A stretch of 64,000 bases of DNA from Bipolaris cookei (lineage: Eukaryota; Ascomycota; Dothideomycetes; Pleosporales; Pleosporaceae). Shown here one piece after another: positions 52,655-64,000 of the stretch. The DNA is taken from assembly GCA_002286855.1 (NCBI GenBank), contig NRSV01000001.1, positions 124,001-188,000 of the forward strand. Direction: 5' to 3'. The notes under the pieces were generated by a model. That model saw only the letters and a list, made by a program, of their open reading frames with translations. It ran no database searches and was not told where the DNA came from. The translations under genes were made by a program, and so were the position numbers. How positions within the stretch are numbered: position 1 is the first letter of the stretch; every line of letters begins with the position of its first letter.

Positions 52655-53466
52655 ACGTTCTTTTTCTTGAGGACTTTTGGGTTAGGTGTGTTGTAAATGG
52701 CGTTTTTTGGGAAGGGGGCCAGGGGGATACAGTGGGATAGGGAGATGTGATTTTATGTATTACGCGGTTATGATATCCTTCTGTTATCGTTACTTTTTAT
52801 TTGTTTTTTACTTGACGATGTCATCTTCTCCGTTCCACACATGATATTTGCATATAAGATGACATGAACGGTTCAACACAATTATTCTTCGTTCAAAACT
52901 TTACTTTTGTTGAAATGAGGTCCCTCTAGTAGTATGACTACCATAGATAATAGAGTGGGAGGAGGGACAAGGTAGGGTGGCTACAACGTATTGTCTTGAC
53001 TATCGTGTGTCTCACTACTATTCTCACCCTTTTGTGGTTGGAGCTATGACCAACTGGACAGTGACTACCACAATGGGATATCATGTGACCCCCAAGGACT
53101 TTCCACCCTGGACTGAACCCATATACTCTCAACAACTTTTATTTTATTTTTGGCTGAAAATTGGGTATATAACCAGTCTGCTAGCCTATGCGGTAGCAAG
53201 CAAACTAAAATAAACGCTAAATGCAACAAAAACAAACAACTACCTAAGTTTCTATTCGCTTGAAATCTGTCGTAATCCGTATGAAACATGTACAAAGAAA
53301 AATGTACAATCATTAGTTGTCTCGCAAGAAAGAAGAAGAAGAAGAAGAAGAAGAAGAAGAAGAAGAAGAAGCAATTACCTTCCTTCCCTTCACAATCATG
53401 ATAAAACCCTCCCAATCTCTCTCACGTAAAATCATTGTAGCCGCACGAAAAAAAAACACTTCAGAA
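52655..53466. other. Convergent 3' spacer with GAA repeat
   Basis: 0.8 kb between convergent genes, AT-rich with the (AAG)n microsatellite at the right. I see no gene. Confidence 0.5.
53330..53371. repeat. (AAG)n microsatellite
   Basis: An uninterrupted AAG run of about 14 units, 95 bp past the stop codon of the mannosyltransferase gene, so probably in its 3' UTR. Confidence 0.85.
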
Positions 53467-55035
53467 TCATGACCTGATTGGCATATCCACGTCGACCTTG
53501 CCAAAAACATCTCTATACCACCCCCGCAACTTCCTACACGTCTCACCGCGCGCATCTTCTCTACATCCTTCTTCAATAATCACATCCCACATGCGTTGCT
53601 CAACATCATAACCCAGCTGCTTCTGCATATCTTCTTTCTTGCCCCACAGCCTGTGCGAGCGGCCCTCCATATCAAACGGCCGTCTGTCGTTCAGGACCTG
53701 CGCAGGATTGAGCTTGAGATTATTCTGGTGAATAAAAAGTGGGATGGGTTTGCTCGGGGCGGTACGCGGCTTCTTCCTCTGGGATTGCGTTACGAGATCC
53801 TTGTCTTGCCAGAGGGCTTGATCGTGGATGTGGCTGCGCATCGGAGGTAGGTACTGGTAGTCGAGACGGGGGTCCGCCTGGGCAATTCCCGTGCCTTCGT
53901 ATGAGCCGTTGAGGAAGCGGCCGAGGGCCATCGGGGCGGTGCGGACTTGGTAGAAAGGAAGGCCGACTGCGAGGGCGGCTTGCGTAAAGGTTTCTTTATC
54001 GCCAGCGCCGGGACTGCCTTGGCTGAAGAGGATGTAGTAGAAGTCTGGGCCGTAGTAGTTGTAGTAGACCATCATGAGGAGGGTTTCGCGGTGCAGGTCT
54101 TTGTTCATGAGGAGTTGGCCGCTTTCGGTCGAGAGGCGCGATTGCGAGGGGACTTCGGGGATGGCGGCGATGTGGTAGAAATGCGCTGATATGGTCTGCG
54201 CCCAAAAGTCGGGCCAAGTCACCAGGCCATGGGTTGTGTAGGGGGCGACCGAGAATAGACTTTTCGGGTCTTGCGAGGGGAAGGCATCGCTGTCGAGGAA
54301 CAGAACATGCTGAAAGGACGAGAACAGGATCGCAAAGGCCTTGTACTGGTAGTGACTGGGTGGTTTGGCATTGACGGCCGTCTTATAGATATTGGATAGG
54401 ACAACGCAACGGGCGTTTAGAGAAGGCAGAACGGTCTCGCACACTGTTGCGTCATACTTGCTCCAGTCGTCGATGAAGACCTCCATGGGCAAATCACATC
54501 CCGTCTTGCGTAGCAAGCGCAGTGAGACCAGAAAGATAGGCATGTACATGGCGTTGGCTGTAGTAACGATGCCCGTAGTACCCCGTGCAAAGGGGACTTT
54601 GGACGCGAGCTCTTTTGCGGACATGCGCATAGTATAGTGCGCTCTGAACAAGGCCAACTCCTCATTCTTTGTGAAGTTGACTAGCCGATCAGGGTGTGTC
54701 CTGTGGGGTTCGAGCGGCTTGAACTTGACAATCTCGTCGAATCCCTCATCGTCGAGCTGCAAAGGCTCACATTGTGGTTGGGCGTCGCCCAGAGCAGTGG
54801 CAAGCTCAGACCAAAACTCTTGAACAGACTTGTCAAAGGTTGAACTGGCTGCAGTGAGGTTTTTACCCGTCAAGATGGGGATGTGAATGGCCGCCGAGCC
54901 ATGATATTGCCGGGGAAAGAAGAAGGTGCCACATATGAAGAGGAAGAGAGGGAGGACAAGCAGTCGCGGTAACGAGTGGGAGGTGGTGACGAGCATGGCG
55001 GGGTGGGCCCGCACTTGAGAGCAAGTAATTGTCAC
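53467..55035 (-). CDS. Golgi mannosyltransferase, MNN1/MNN2-type (GT71-like)
   Basis: An intronless 522-aa frame; an alternative ATG at 54996 would give 509 aa. It is a type II membrane protein: a short N-terminal tail, then a hydrophobic anchor (LPRLLVLPLFLFICGTFFF) and a lumenal domain. The glycosyltransferase core has GIVTTANAMYMPIFLVSLRLL, LPMEVFIDDWSKYD, SHYQYKAFAILFSSFQHVLFLDSDAFP with the metal-binding DSD, and a TESGQLLMNKDLH acceptor-side block. Relatives add alpha-linked mannose to N-glycan outer chains in the Golgi, building cell-wall mannan. Whether the linkage is alpha-1,2 or alpha-1,3 cannot be told. Confidence 0.88.
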   Translation of the reverse strand: MTITCSQVRAHPAMLVTTSHSLPRLLVLPLFLFICGTFFFPRQYHGSAAIHIPILTGKNLTAASSTFDKSVQEFWSELATALGDAQPQCEPLQLDDEGFDEIVKFKPLEPHRTHPDRLVNFTKNEELALFRAHYTMRMSAKELASKVPFARGTTGIVTTANAMYMPIFLVSLRLLRKTGCDLPMEVFIDDWSKYDATVCETVLPSLNARCVVLSNIYKTAVNAKPPSHYQYKAFAILFSSFQHVLFLDSDAFPSQDPKSLFSVAPYTTHGLVTWPDFWAQTISAHFYHIAAIPEVPSQSRLSTESGQLLMNKDLHRETLLMMVYYNYYGPDFYYILFSQGSPGAGDKETFTQAALAVGLPFYQVRTAPMALGRFLNGSYEGTGIAQADPRLDYQYLPPMRSHIHDQALWQDKDLVTQSQRKKPRTAPSKPIPLFIHQNNLKLNPAQVLNDRRPFDMEGRSHRLWGKKEDMQKQLGYDVEQRMWDVIIEEGCREDARGETCRKLRGWYRDVFGKVDVDMPIRS

Positions 55036-55534
55036 GGAAGCAAAAGGAAACGGGATATCTTTGGGGGGGGAGAGAAGTGGGAAAGGCGGAGAGATAAGTC
55101 AAAAGGCTGGCGCCAGATGCGAGGTGAGAGTGAAAGGACGAATTGCATGTAGGTACACACTGCCATGGACACCTAGAAATAACTGGAAATGATGTGACAT
55201 GGGTGCCACAGTGCCATCCCAAGGTGGCAGAGCATGCAACTGCAATACGAGTGGATGCTACAAACAGGCACGCCACCGCATTTATGGAGAGGCCGACTCA
55301 TGGCACGGGTTCAGAGCACATGCTTAGCTTGATGCTGCCTGGTGGTATAGGGATAATGCTAAGCCTCAACAAGGTATTATGTGGGAGCAGATAGCATGAT
55401 GCTTGACAAGATTGTGGATACAAATCTTGGGTGAGGTTGTGACAAGCTTATGGGATAGAGTGGACCGAGCGATATGGAATGGTGAATGGCATCCGACATA
55501 TCCTAGGCCCTACCTAAGCTCAACATAGCGCAGA

Positions 55535-55568
55535 AAAGCTGGATAAACGGGAAAGCTGGATAAACGGG
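55535..55568. repeat. 17-bp tandem duplication
   Basis: AAAGCTGGATAAACGGG occurs twice in direct succession (55535-55551 and 55552-55568) in the gene-free region. Confidence 0.85.
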
Positions 55569-56698
55569 CGAGCTGAGTAAAAGCGACTAACGAGAAATCA
55601 GCTCATTAGCCGTGCTAAATTAGACGTTGGGAGATTCATAATGAGAGACACTAACGCCATTGGCAAGCTGACTGATAACGGCATGGCAAGGCGAGACTGG
55701 CCGACGTCTGATGGTGTGGGTCGCTGGTTGGGTCCTCCCTGCACTCAGGGACAACAGCTGCGCACGTAAATATCTGCGCATGAGGCTCTGGGAGATCTTA
55801 ACAAACTACATAACTTCCGTCGTATGTTTCCTAGCCCTGGTCGCATTGCAGTCAGTACACATAAACACGTACATACGCCTGTGGAACCGACAAATTCAAC
55901 AGCAGCACAACTCACGTCTAGCATACGCGACTCAGAACAACGCGTCGCAAAGACCTTTTTTTGATTCCCAGCCTCCAGCCGTCCGTATCGCGCATATACG
56001 CACTATTTGAAAATCGCGCAACTGTATATACGGGGCATGGGACACCCTAGATTCCATCCACCTGCTTCGGAAATTGAGCCACGCAGACGCCACAGACATT
56101 TCATTAACACTCACACCAACACAGCCAAGTATTTTGTATCCATATCGTACTTACATGTGTGATGACATATGTCAAGTCTAAAATTTGGGGGGGGGAGGTA
56201 GGCATGCCATCATAACAGTGTTCTCAACAAACTCCCATCTAGCACGTTACAAAAAATTATATGGTCTAGACGAAGAGAAAAAAAAGAAACAACAAGGAAA
56301 AGCTGACCTGAATATCGTCGTAATGCCGCGCAGATTCCTACGCTTTACTACTCTAACCATAGACACAACTAGCTCGCTGCGGCGCGGGCTAGGAGCTCCA
56401 CAACCCGTACCGTGCATGAACAACAAAACCAACTAACCACAGATCCATTTACTCTCTTCCACGCTTATACCCATACGTCCATACAAACAGCCAAACACCG
56501 AAATAACCCAAAGCTCCCTGGCAAATCTATACATTACATGCTCATCTTAAATGAAATCCCCGGCCCGAAAACAAACTGACCTTACATCGTAACTATGCAC
56601 ATAGGTACCACACCCACCCCCCACCCCCCATAGTCCACCACATTAGGACTCCTCTGCCCAGGCCCCCCTCCACCTACCCATTGTCAGACGTGGCGGGG

Positions 56699-56717
56699 CA
56701 AGCAAGCAAGCAAGCAA
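56699..56717. repeat. (AAGC)n short repeat
   Basis: Between four and five AAGC units in the gene-free region. Confidence 0.8.
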
Positions 56718-57853
56718 ATCAAGTCCACCAAGTCCACTCTTCTACTCGGTCTTGGATACTTGGTATTGGCGAAAAATTCAGACAAACCCATGTCCCCATC
56801 ATTTGTAATTACGCGCGCTCAGATTGGATATTTATATATATATATCTCAACGAAGGGAAAAAAGGGGGGAGATCGAATAGGAAATGTCGGATATCCCTAG
56901 TTGGTAGAATATCCGAAAGGCGTAATACGGTAACTACCCTAGTACCTACCACCCCCAGTTTGCGACGAACGAACTAGGATAGGGAGGGAAGGGGGGGGGA
57001 TTGATAATACGTAGAAATCCCCTTGGTTTAGGTAAACTTTGTTGGAAAGAAAAGCTCAGATAATACTTACGGTTGAGCGCACTACGGGATTTTCCACACA
57101 TCCATCACTGTCTTTGATATTCCTTCTCCTGATCTTCGCCATCCGCGGCGACTTATCATTCTTGCACCATCACCATGACGCGGTGACGACACTAAACAAT
57201 TTTTCTTTCTGGAGATTGATTCACTGCTACTACGGGGGCGAAAAAGACAAATGCAAATTATTAGTACAGGTACTGGTGGAAAATATTCCGGAGATAAAAG
57301 GAAAAAAAGGGAAGAAACCCGCGCAAAAAAACACACATACACAATATAACCCGAGAGCCGCCCTTACTTCACAAGCACCTTGATTGCCAAGGCAATGTGT
57401 TGTGATTCAATTTGTATCATGCACACAAGAAAACAAGGAAGAGAGAAAAAAAGATCAAGAAAATAGAAGAAAAAGAACACCAGCTCGAGGCTCGGATGCT
57501 GTACAAAGAAATCGTCTTCCCAGATCCAAGAACCTCCTACAAGCCCGCATTCGCTACCGTCCAATTTGTACTTTTTTATCCACCCGCCCAGCTTTTGCAA
57601 AAGGAATTCAAGTCGATCCCCAAACACCCCGCCGTCCCAGGTATCGAACTCCATCAAATGAGGATTTTTCCGTCTATACGCATCCGTGCCGTAGGTAGCC
57701 TGCAAATGCCACGAATTTCTTAAATCGACCGATGCTGTAAAACTCCACCAAAAGCCAATCTTGCCCACGCCAGCCTACCCGAAAAAACCATCCATATCAA
57801 ATTGCGCCGCAAGATCCGCGCTTCAGACGATCGATACCTATGTACGAGTGAAC

Positions 57854-59950
57854 TTACGCCGGCGACTTGTTGGCGGGGTTAGTGACGTTGCGCCGATCAT
57901 CGTTCATGGAAAGAGAGCCAAAGCCGGTTGAAAGAAACGCAAAGGGGTCGTTGCGACCATCGCCACCGTTAGGGGCACCCTGAGCGGGGTAGGGGTCCGC
58001 AGAGGAAAAAGCAGCCTCAGCGGCGCGGCTGTCGAAGGGAGTCGAGTGCATGCCACCGTTGGGCACATACTGACCGCCCATGGGAGGGTAAGGGCTAGCC
58101 GCACCCATACCAGAGGGCAAAGCATATGAACTAGGAGGGCCGCCATACTGTTGAGCTGGGAAGCCGCCACCACCGTAACCAGCAGGGCCGTAGGGACCGG
58201 CACCAGGACCAGCACCCATGGAAGGAGGACCCATGCCGAAACCAGAAGGCGTATCCATTGGCGACGGGAACGCAGAATCGGCAACGACAGCAGCACCGGC
58301 ACGGCTAGCTCCACAGCGGAGGCAGGCAGTGTTCTTTGCAAAGTTGTGGTATCCACAGCCATTCTCACCGCACTTCCAGTCTCCAGCACGGAAGGGAACG
58401 ACACCGGTACCTCCACGCATGTGTCCACCGCCCATCCCGTGACCGTGGCCATGGCCCATGTGGTGCTGAGGAGGGCCCATCATACCTGGGTGACCTCCGT
58501 ATCCGTAACCGCCGTAAGCCATGGGATCACCGCCTGGCGGGCCCTGTTGCATGGCAGGGAACGAGCATCGGAAACAAGCAGTACGGCGCTGGAAGTTGGA
58601 GAAGCCACAAGAGGGGCAGTTCCAGTCACCAGGGCGAGGGCGGTTCTTGCTAGGGGGAAATGGTGTGATGATATCAGAGGCACGGTCGAGAACGCGGGTG
58701 GACGAAGGCGAGACTTCAATGGCCTTTTCGTTGAGAGCGCGACCGTTCATGCAGAGACTCTCAGCAGCCTAGAAAAGAAGAGTCAAAGTTAGCAAATTAC
58801 ATGTCGAACATGATTGATACGATGCATACCTCCTCATGAGAAGAAAAGATGGCGAAGCCGGTGCCAGTGGGCTTGTGTTGGTCTGGGGTACGGAGAGTCC
58901 AGAAAGCAATAGGACGACCGCCAAACTGGGTAAACCAGCTCTCAAGCTCCGACTGAGTAGTGTCGTGAGGAAGGCCACTCATGTGAAGAACCTTGCTGCG
59001 CTCGGACAAAAAGGCGCGCACGTCAGCCCTGGCATCCATGGGCTTGGTAAGCACATCGGGGTGATCTTGAGGCGGCTGCGACTTGCGGATCAGGCCACGG
59101 AGAACTCGTGCAAGTGTGACGGCCTCTTCCATTGCCCGCCGCGGCGAGGCTGGGGCGAGGGCTTGCAAGTGAAATGGCAAGTTGTGTTTGATGGGCGCCG
59201 ACGATTGGACGGGCTCCACTTCTAGAGCCGCACAAATGTTGGTCAAGGCGCTAGAGCCAAACGGCAACGACTCTGGGTGATGTGCCTGCCAGCGCTGGTA
59301 TTCGGTGCGCAGGTCGAATGTACGGGAGTGTTGGAGGTATGGGGGAAGGACGACCGCCTTGTCCCTGGCCTCGCGCGGCAACTGGACGCGGAGGTCCCAT
59401 GAGTCGAGAGTGACAAAAGCAAACTCAAGGTTCTTGGGGGCAATGTGCTCGGCGTGGAAGTTGTTAAAGCGCTCTATGGCATCACGGAAGGAGCCAGCGT
59501 TGCGGACCTGGTCCCAGGTGAGGGTTGTCAAGCTGGCTGTGCAAGGATGCAGGGTTAGCCGAAGCTCGTCGAGGTGAAGAAGGGGGGAGGGAGAGAGGGA
59601 GAGAGGGAGAGAGGGAGGGAGGATGGCAAGTAGGCAGGTAGGTAGGGGAGAAGGAGAGCAGGAGCAAGACAACGTACTGCACAGAGCCGTGATTGGTGTG
59701 TTGACAGGCTTTACGAGGACGGACTCGCGGTGTAGCTGGGATTGGATCAGCAATTGAGGTGCGGGATTGGGATGGGCAAGCCCACCTCTTCGCACGACTT
59801 TGCATCGAGGAGAATCCAGCCGAGCTCAATGACCTCTGCTGAGTCCTTGGTCACGTAGACACCGTGCTCGTCGCAGGTCGTGGCTACGTGAATGACGACG
59901 TAGCGGTCGAGATTGGCGGCCTGGGGGCTCGGAGTCGGTTGGGATGCCAT
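57854..59950 (-). CDS. Nrp1-like RNA-binding protein: degenerate exonuclease, RRM and two RanBP2 zinc fingers
   Basis: Exons 59950-59786, 59735-59678, 59536-58830 and 58768-57854 give 614 aa. Residues about 15-200 resemble a DEDDh (ERI1-like) exonuclease domain (VIELGWILLD, LVKPVNTPIT, FVTLDSWDLRVQLPREA). The first metal-binding DxE is replaced by H21-V-A23, so activity is doubtful. An RRM follows at about 245-325 (VLHMSGLPHDTTQSELESWF, GTGFAIFSSHEEA). Then come two RanBP2 fingers: DWNCPSCGFSNFQRRTACFRC (361-378) and GDWKCGENGCGYHNFAKNTA with its CLRC end. The Gly/Pro-rich tail is disordered. The layout matches yeast Nrp1, found in stress granules. Intron 2 is a GA-rich polypurine tract. Confidence 0.88.
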
Positions 59951-61674
59951 AGCTAGCTATGTGTGTCTGCGGTAAGTGCACTGTCAGTACGGGTGCCTCT
60001 GGGGTGGTCCAGAGGTCAGGCGAGACTGCGGCGAGAGTGGATTGGGCAATTGAGGATTTGCGGCGAGGGAAGTCGGAGGTAAGAGGCGGCGGAGGTGGAA
60101 GTCGCTCGCAGCGGGTACGTCAGCGGGGAGGTGAATACGGATGAGGTGAGGCGGGGGACAGGTGACAGGCTCACTGCGAGTGAAGGGGAGAACAGAGCAG
60201 AGCCTCGAGGTGAATGATGGAGCGAGGGTAGAGGTGACCCGGTGAGATGAAACCAGGTGCTCTGTGATGGGGACGGACGACCTGAGGCTCCGTGCAATGA
60301 TGCCGGAAGATTTCTTGACGTGGATAGCAGAGCTAAGGCACAACGTCGAGATCTTGGCGGGAGCTCGAGTTTAGTGTCGGACGTGTCACTGGGAGCGCAT
60401 TGGGGGATATGGGCTTTTTTTCCCTGATGCTGTTTTGTTTTTTGCGGGTTGCACGGCTGTCTCGCGTGTTGCTGTGTGCCTGTATGGTCCCTGGACGGGT
60501 GCTGGCGATGTTCCGACGTCGCAATTGGCAGCAATGGGCTCGAGAGTGTCTTCTCGCTCCCTGGGATAGTACGTACACGAGTGTGTGAACCGTATGTACA
60601 TAGTTCATGGCTGCATGGCTGCATGCATCCATACATAGTACATGGCGGGATATCTGCAGCGGCGTCGACGCTCATTACCGGTCCCACGCGTGCGGTCAAG
60701 GGGACCGGCGCGTGCCCGTGCTGTGTGTGTATACATAGGACATGTGTACACTGTACATCGTAGCATACATGTCGTCGCGTTTGAGTGCAACGGACACGAC
60801 GCCATGGTGAGAGCTAGACATGTACGTAGGGTACTGTGTACATGCGCCCGCACCCACGCCCACGCCCACGCCCACTCGAACCCGAACAGCAGGGTCCGGC
60901 CATGGCTTCGACGGGGCAGCCCGCTGGCGTGTTATCTCAAGAAGCCATGTTGGACCAGTGGACCAGTAGACAGGCAGGGTGGGCGAGAGGCGGCTAGGGG
61001 CATAGAGGACAAGGGGCCAGCACATCATCCCGGCACCCCTGGCCGTGTGTGGCCTCTCCCACTCCCGCGGCGAGAGCCACGTCAGCACGTGATCAGCCTC
61101 AACCCTCGTCCTCGCCCGCCCTCGCTGCTGTTTCGGCGCAGGTGGCAGCCAATTTGGCAGGCTGGCAGGCTGACAGTTGAGTTTAGAGGCGCGCGCTCAC
61201 GACGATCAGCGTCCTTCAAGCTTTGCTGACACGACCGACAAGCACTAGCCCTGTCAGCAGCGCCCGCTCGACGTGGTGTGCGCGACGTCTCCCAAAAACC
61301 CGTGGTGCACCTGCTGTGAACCCCTTAAACGCCGCCCGCCCCCCTTCTGCCCATCAAGAGATCCTCTGCAATTTATGCGCTCCGCTTGTGGCATCGGGGA
61401 CTTTGCATTGGCGCCTGAGCATCTACCACTACCCACACGACGAAGGCCCGTGTAGTAAATCGGGACCGCCAGTTTTACTAACCATGGCTTCTCGGCAACG
61501 CGGCTTCCTGTCTTCCCCGCAAGCTGCACCCAACGGACGCGAGTTAGTATTCACCTACCCACTTTTTGAAACAACGGACAAAGAAACACGTCCACCCCCA
61601 AATCTGCCCTCTGCCGTTGCACTCCTCTATGCTGCTGTCCTCCTGACATTTTCTCCAGTTCCTCTCGCGGCATC
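59951..61674. other. 1.7-kb divergent intergenic region
   Basis: It lies between the Nrp1-like gene and the F-box gene and contains both promoters. Around 60540-60860 there is an unusual density of TACAT/ATGTAC words plus CCCACG repeats. Open frames are overlapping and low-complexity, with no recognisable product. Confidence 0.45.
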
Positions 61675-63434
61675 ATGGGCTTCTTCAAGCGATTCAGGCG
61701 TCACAAAACCCCAAAGAAGAACGAATCCCGTCCTCGCAACGACCTCTATGCCCCCGCCACCTACGACTACCATGGGCCCGATCAGTTTGTCCGCCTTCCC
61801 GACAACATCTTGCGTCGCATCTTTGAGCAAGTCTGCCCCCATTCCACTGACGAGACCCTCGACGGCAGCGAGGACAGTGGCAACGATGGCTGCATGAGCT
61901 GCGACATGCGAGACCTGGCCCACTGCGCCTTGACAAAGCGACAATGGTATGGTGTTGCCGCCGGCCTACTGTAAGTGTGCAATTCCACTGTCTGCACGCA
62001 CATTGCGGCTAACCTTCCCTCTCCAGATACAACAGCATCCGCATTGATGCCGTCCACTACTGCGAGCTCGAGGAAATCTACGCCGACCAGCGCAGGCGCA
62101 AGTCGCGTAACGGAGATGAGATCGATGCCCCCACCGAGCGACTCCAGCAGCTCGGCCAGAGTGTCCGCGGCAACCAATACCTCGGCCAACGCGTGCGCTT
62201 CATCAAGCTCCCATACATGACGCGTGAAGCCTGCAAAGCCGACCTTGCGCGAACCGTGTCTGGCTGCCCCAACCTCGAGTACATTGATCTCCCAGACGGC
62301 TTCTACAGTGGCGACCAGTCTTGCCAGTTGCTGCGACAGGAGCTGCAGGGACGATGCCCACACATCAGGAGAATGAAGTACACCGAGGGTGGCGAACAGG
62401 CTCTCGAATCGCTTCTCCAGGGCTACTGGCAAGAACTCATCACCATTGAGCTCAACAAGATACACATTGAGCCTAGCATCTTGCGCCAGGTCTTTGGTAT
62501 GCTTCCCCGACTCAAGGAGCTTACCATTATCGGCGCTCCATGGCTGAACGATTCCACTTTCCACGATGCCCCTGGAATTCCAAACTTCCCTGCTTTGGAA
62601 ATCCTGAGGCTAGAAAAGTGCCACACAGTGACTGCAAACGGCTTGGCCCAGTTCCTCCACAACCCCATGTGCAGTGCCAGACTCCGAACGCTCGTACTCA
62701 AGGACTGCGCTGGCTTCCCGGTGGCATCTCTTCACATTGTTTTGCAGGCAGCGGTCAACCTTCGGACATTGGAGTACACGGCCACAGTCTCGGCATCCCT
62801 TCCCCTGGACCCTATCCCACCCATGAACTCGTACACACTGCACAAGCTCAACTTTGAGGTCGTCTCCAGCGCCGCCAACCAGGTCTATCCACCCGCTGCG
62901 TCGTATTACCAGTATCTAGCCAAGTCGCTAATGTCCAACTCGCTCCCTGCTTTGCGACAGCTGTGGGTTCGCGATCCCGATTTCCCAGAAATCCTTACTC
63001 TTGCACCACCAATACGTCCGTTCAGTGAGGCACCCCCGCCCATGTTCAATCAGCCCCTGGAGGTCTACTCCAAGGGTCTTGATGAACTTGATTGGATCTT
63101 CACATCCATCTTGCCTCCCGAAGGCCAGGCACGACGAGCATCCATGTCCGTGGGCCGGCCATTGAGCAGCTATTCGGCACACAAGGGCCTTGGACCACAG
63201 TGGGGCGGAGATGCCCGTAAGAGCATTGTAGTGCCAAATGGGTTCGGCGGATTCCTGGCCATACCTGCTGACAATGATGGGCGGCCAAGGAGTGCAGGCC
63301 ATATGGCACCTAGTGGAGGCTTTGGACACGGCTACTCCAACTCGCTAGGTGGCCGAGAACCCAGCCCGCGCGCAAGCTGGATGACCCACGTTGGCCGCGA
63401 GAAGCGAGCCTCGAGGGCAGACTTGTGGCGCTAG
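61675..63434 (+). CDS. F-box and leucine-rich-repeat-like protein
   Basis: Exons 61675-61970 and 62027-63434, with a 56-bp intron, give 567 aa. The N-terminus is basic (MGFFKRFRRHKTPKKNESRP). An F-box-like segment follows at about residues 38-105 (FVRLPDNILRRIFEQVCPHS ... DLAHCALTKRQWYGVAAGLL), interrupted by an acidic/Cys loop. Then come imperfect leucine-rich repeats (LPRLKELTIIGAPWL, FPALEILRLEKCHTVTANG, ARLRTLVLKDCAGF). The C-terminus is Ser/Gly/Pro-rich. Such proteins are usually substrate receptors of SCF ubiquitin ligases through Skp1. The target is unknown. Confidence 0.82.
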
Positions 63435-64000
63435 TTTCTGCTCGTTTGGACACGCCAGCATCGCACCCTGCATCTATGTACTGCATCTTGCCTGCCCGTC
63501 TTCTTTTTTTTACCCTTCTCTCTCGCTCACTTCGATTCTCACTTCTGGATATCTGTCCATCTTCTTTTTTTCCTTCTCAAACATCATCTTTGTAAGATAC
63601 CAAGGAACCTTTTCTTGTTGTGTGTTTTTATTTTTGTTCTATTTTGGTCGTTTTAGGGTTGATGGAACATGGGTGCAACACCAGTACGAATTATGGCGAC
63701 ACCGGGCAGAACCGATGAGGGTCGAACGAAAATACCCCTGGTGAAGGATGGAGTTTCCTTTGTTGGCCATGTGTGCACATAAAGAAACAAAGCAAAGCAA
63801 GAAAGAAAAATAGAGCGCTTGGTTGCGCGAGACTGGTCTCTCGTAGCTACTAAAATACCACCCATGACTTGTGCTTTTAATATCGAGTGCCGGTTTGTTT
63901 TGAGGAAGGGGGGTGGTGCTGGGTGCACAGGGCCAAGGCTTGTGTGCGTGGTAATATTGCAGTTGCTAATTCTCCGCTGGGATATTACACATGTTTTCTC
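63435..64000. other. 3' flank of the F-box gene
   Basis: T-rich sequence, probably the 3' UTR and terminator, then mixed sequence to the window edge. No gene seen. Confidence 0.45.

Larger units (their letters stand above)
55036..57853. other. 2.8-kb gene-free region
   Basis: The longest spacer in the window. The left end is the promoter of the mannosyltransferase; the right end should include the 3' UTR of the Nrp1-like gene. It contains a 17-bp tandem duplication, an AAGC repeat, a TA run near 56835 and several G- and A-runs. A minus-strand frame at 57364-57768 has low-complexity Phe/Leu and no family pattern, so it is not called. No tRNA-like or transposase-like sequence was recognised. 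Confidence 0.5.

Noticed and set aside
57364..57768. 134-codon minus-strand frame downstream of the Nrp1-like gene
   Set aside because: Contains a low-complexity Phe/Leu run and no similarity; more likely 3' flank.
59951..61300. Frames of 60-227 codons in the F-box/Nrp1-like spacer
   Set aside because: Repeat-driven His/Ala/Arg-rich readings on both strands with no family pattern.

Overview
The window is nuclear DNA of a filamentous ascomycete. The genes are dense and interrupted by short GT...AG introns, mostly 45-110 bp. The products include fungal-type Hat2, Xrn1, Sen2, condensin subunit 3, a CE16 esterase, a GH2 exo-glucosaminidase and an NADP-mannitol dehydrogenase. The last closely resembles, from memory, the Alternaria protein known as Alt a 8, so a member of the Pleosporales (Dothideomycetes) is the best guess. 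I saw no tRNA, rRNA, CRISPR array or prokaryote-type operon.

Layout. 0-4.6 kb: an amidohydrolase cut by the left edge, diverging from a 2-oxoglutarate oxygenase, then an RGG-rich fungal protein. 4.6-7.5 kb: a transposon graveyard. It holds the C-terminal end of a Tc1/mariner transposase and a 1.08-kb pogo/Fot1-type element made of two head-to-head 5' halves of related elements, between matching 10-bp inverted ends and TA flanks. 7.5-18.2 kb: an unrecognised protein, mannitol dehydrogenase, an acyl-CoA dehydrogenase, a disordered protein with KEN and RxxL motifs, a second disordered protein, and dephospho-CoA kinase. 18.7-36.1 kb: secreted GH2 enzyme, Hat2 and Xrn1 (divergent pair), a small secreted Cys-containing protein, asparagine synthetase, tRNA-splicing endonuclease Sen2 and a mitochondrial scramblase-like protein. 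36.1-43.8 kb: a decayed, AT-richer accessory stretch. It holds a broken member of a fungal hypothetical family (three in-frame stops), a CE16 esterase, an MFS transporter that is complete except for two nonsense codons, and a GNAT acetyltransferase. 43.8-64 kb: mostly housekeeping: mitochondrial uL1, Cog2, NADH pyrophosphatase, cysteine synthase, condensin subunit 3, a GT71-like mannosyltransferase, an Nrp1-like RNA-binding protein and an F-box protein.

The genes do not form one pathway. Several are divergent pairs that may share promoters (amidohydrolase/oxygenase, Hat2/Xrn1, cysteine synthase/condensin) or close convergent pairs (uL1/Cog2, CE16/MFS). I found no biosynthetic cluster and no clear new system. 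The best leads are the chimeric transposon, the two genes broken by nonsense codons in a pattern compatible with RIP (repeat-induced point mutation), the Nrp1-like protein with a degenerate exonuclease motif, and two lineage-type unknown proteins. Exon boundaries were read by eye from splice consensus, reading frame and family conservation; none is confirmed by transcripts.
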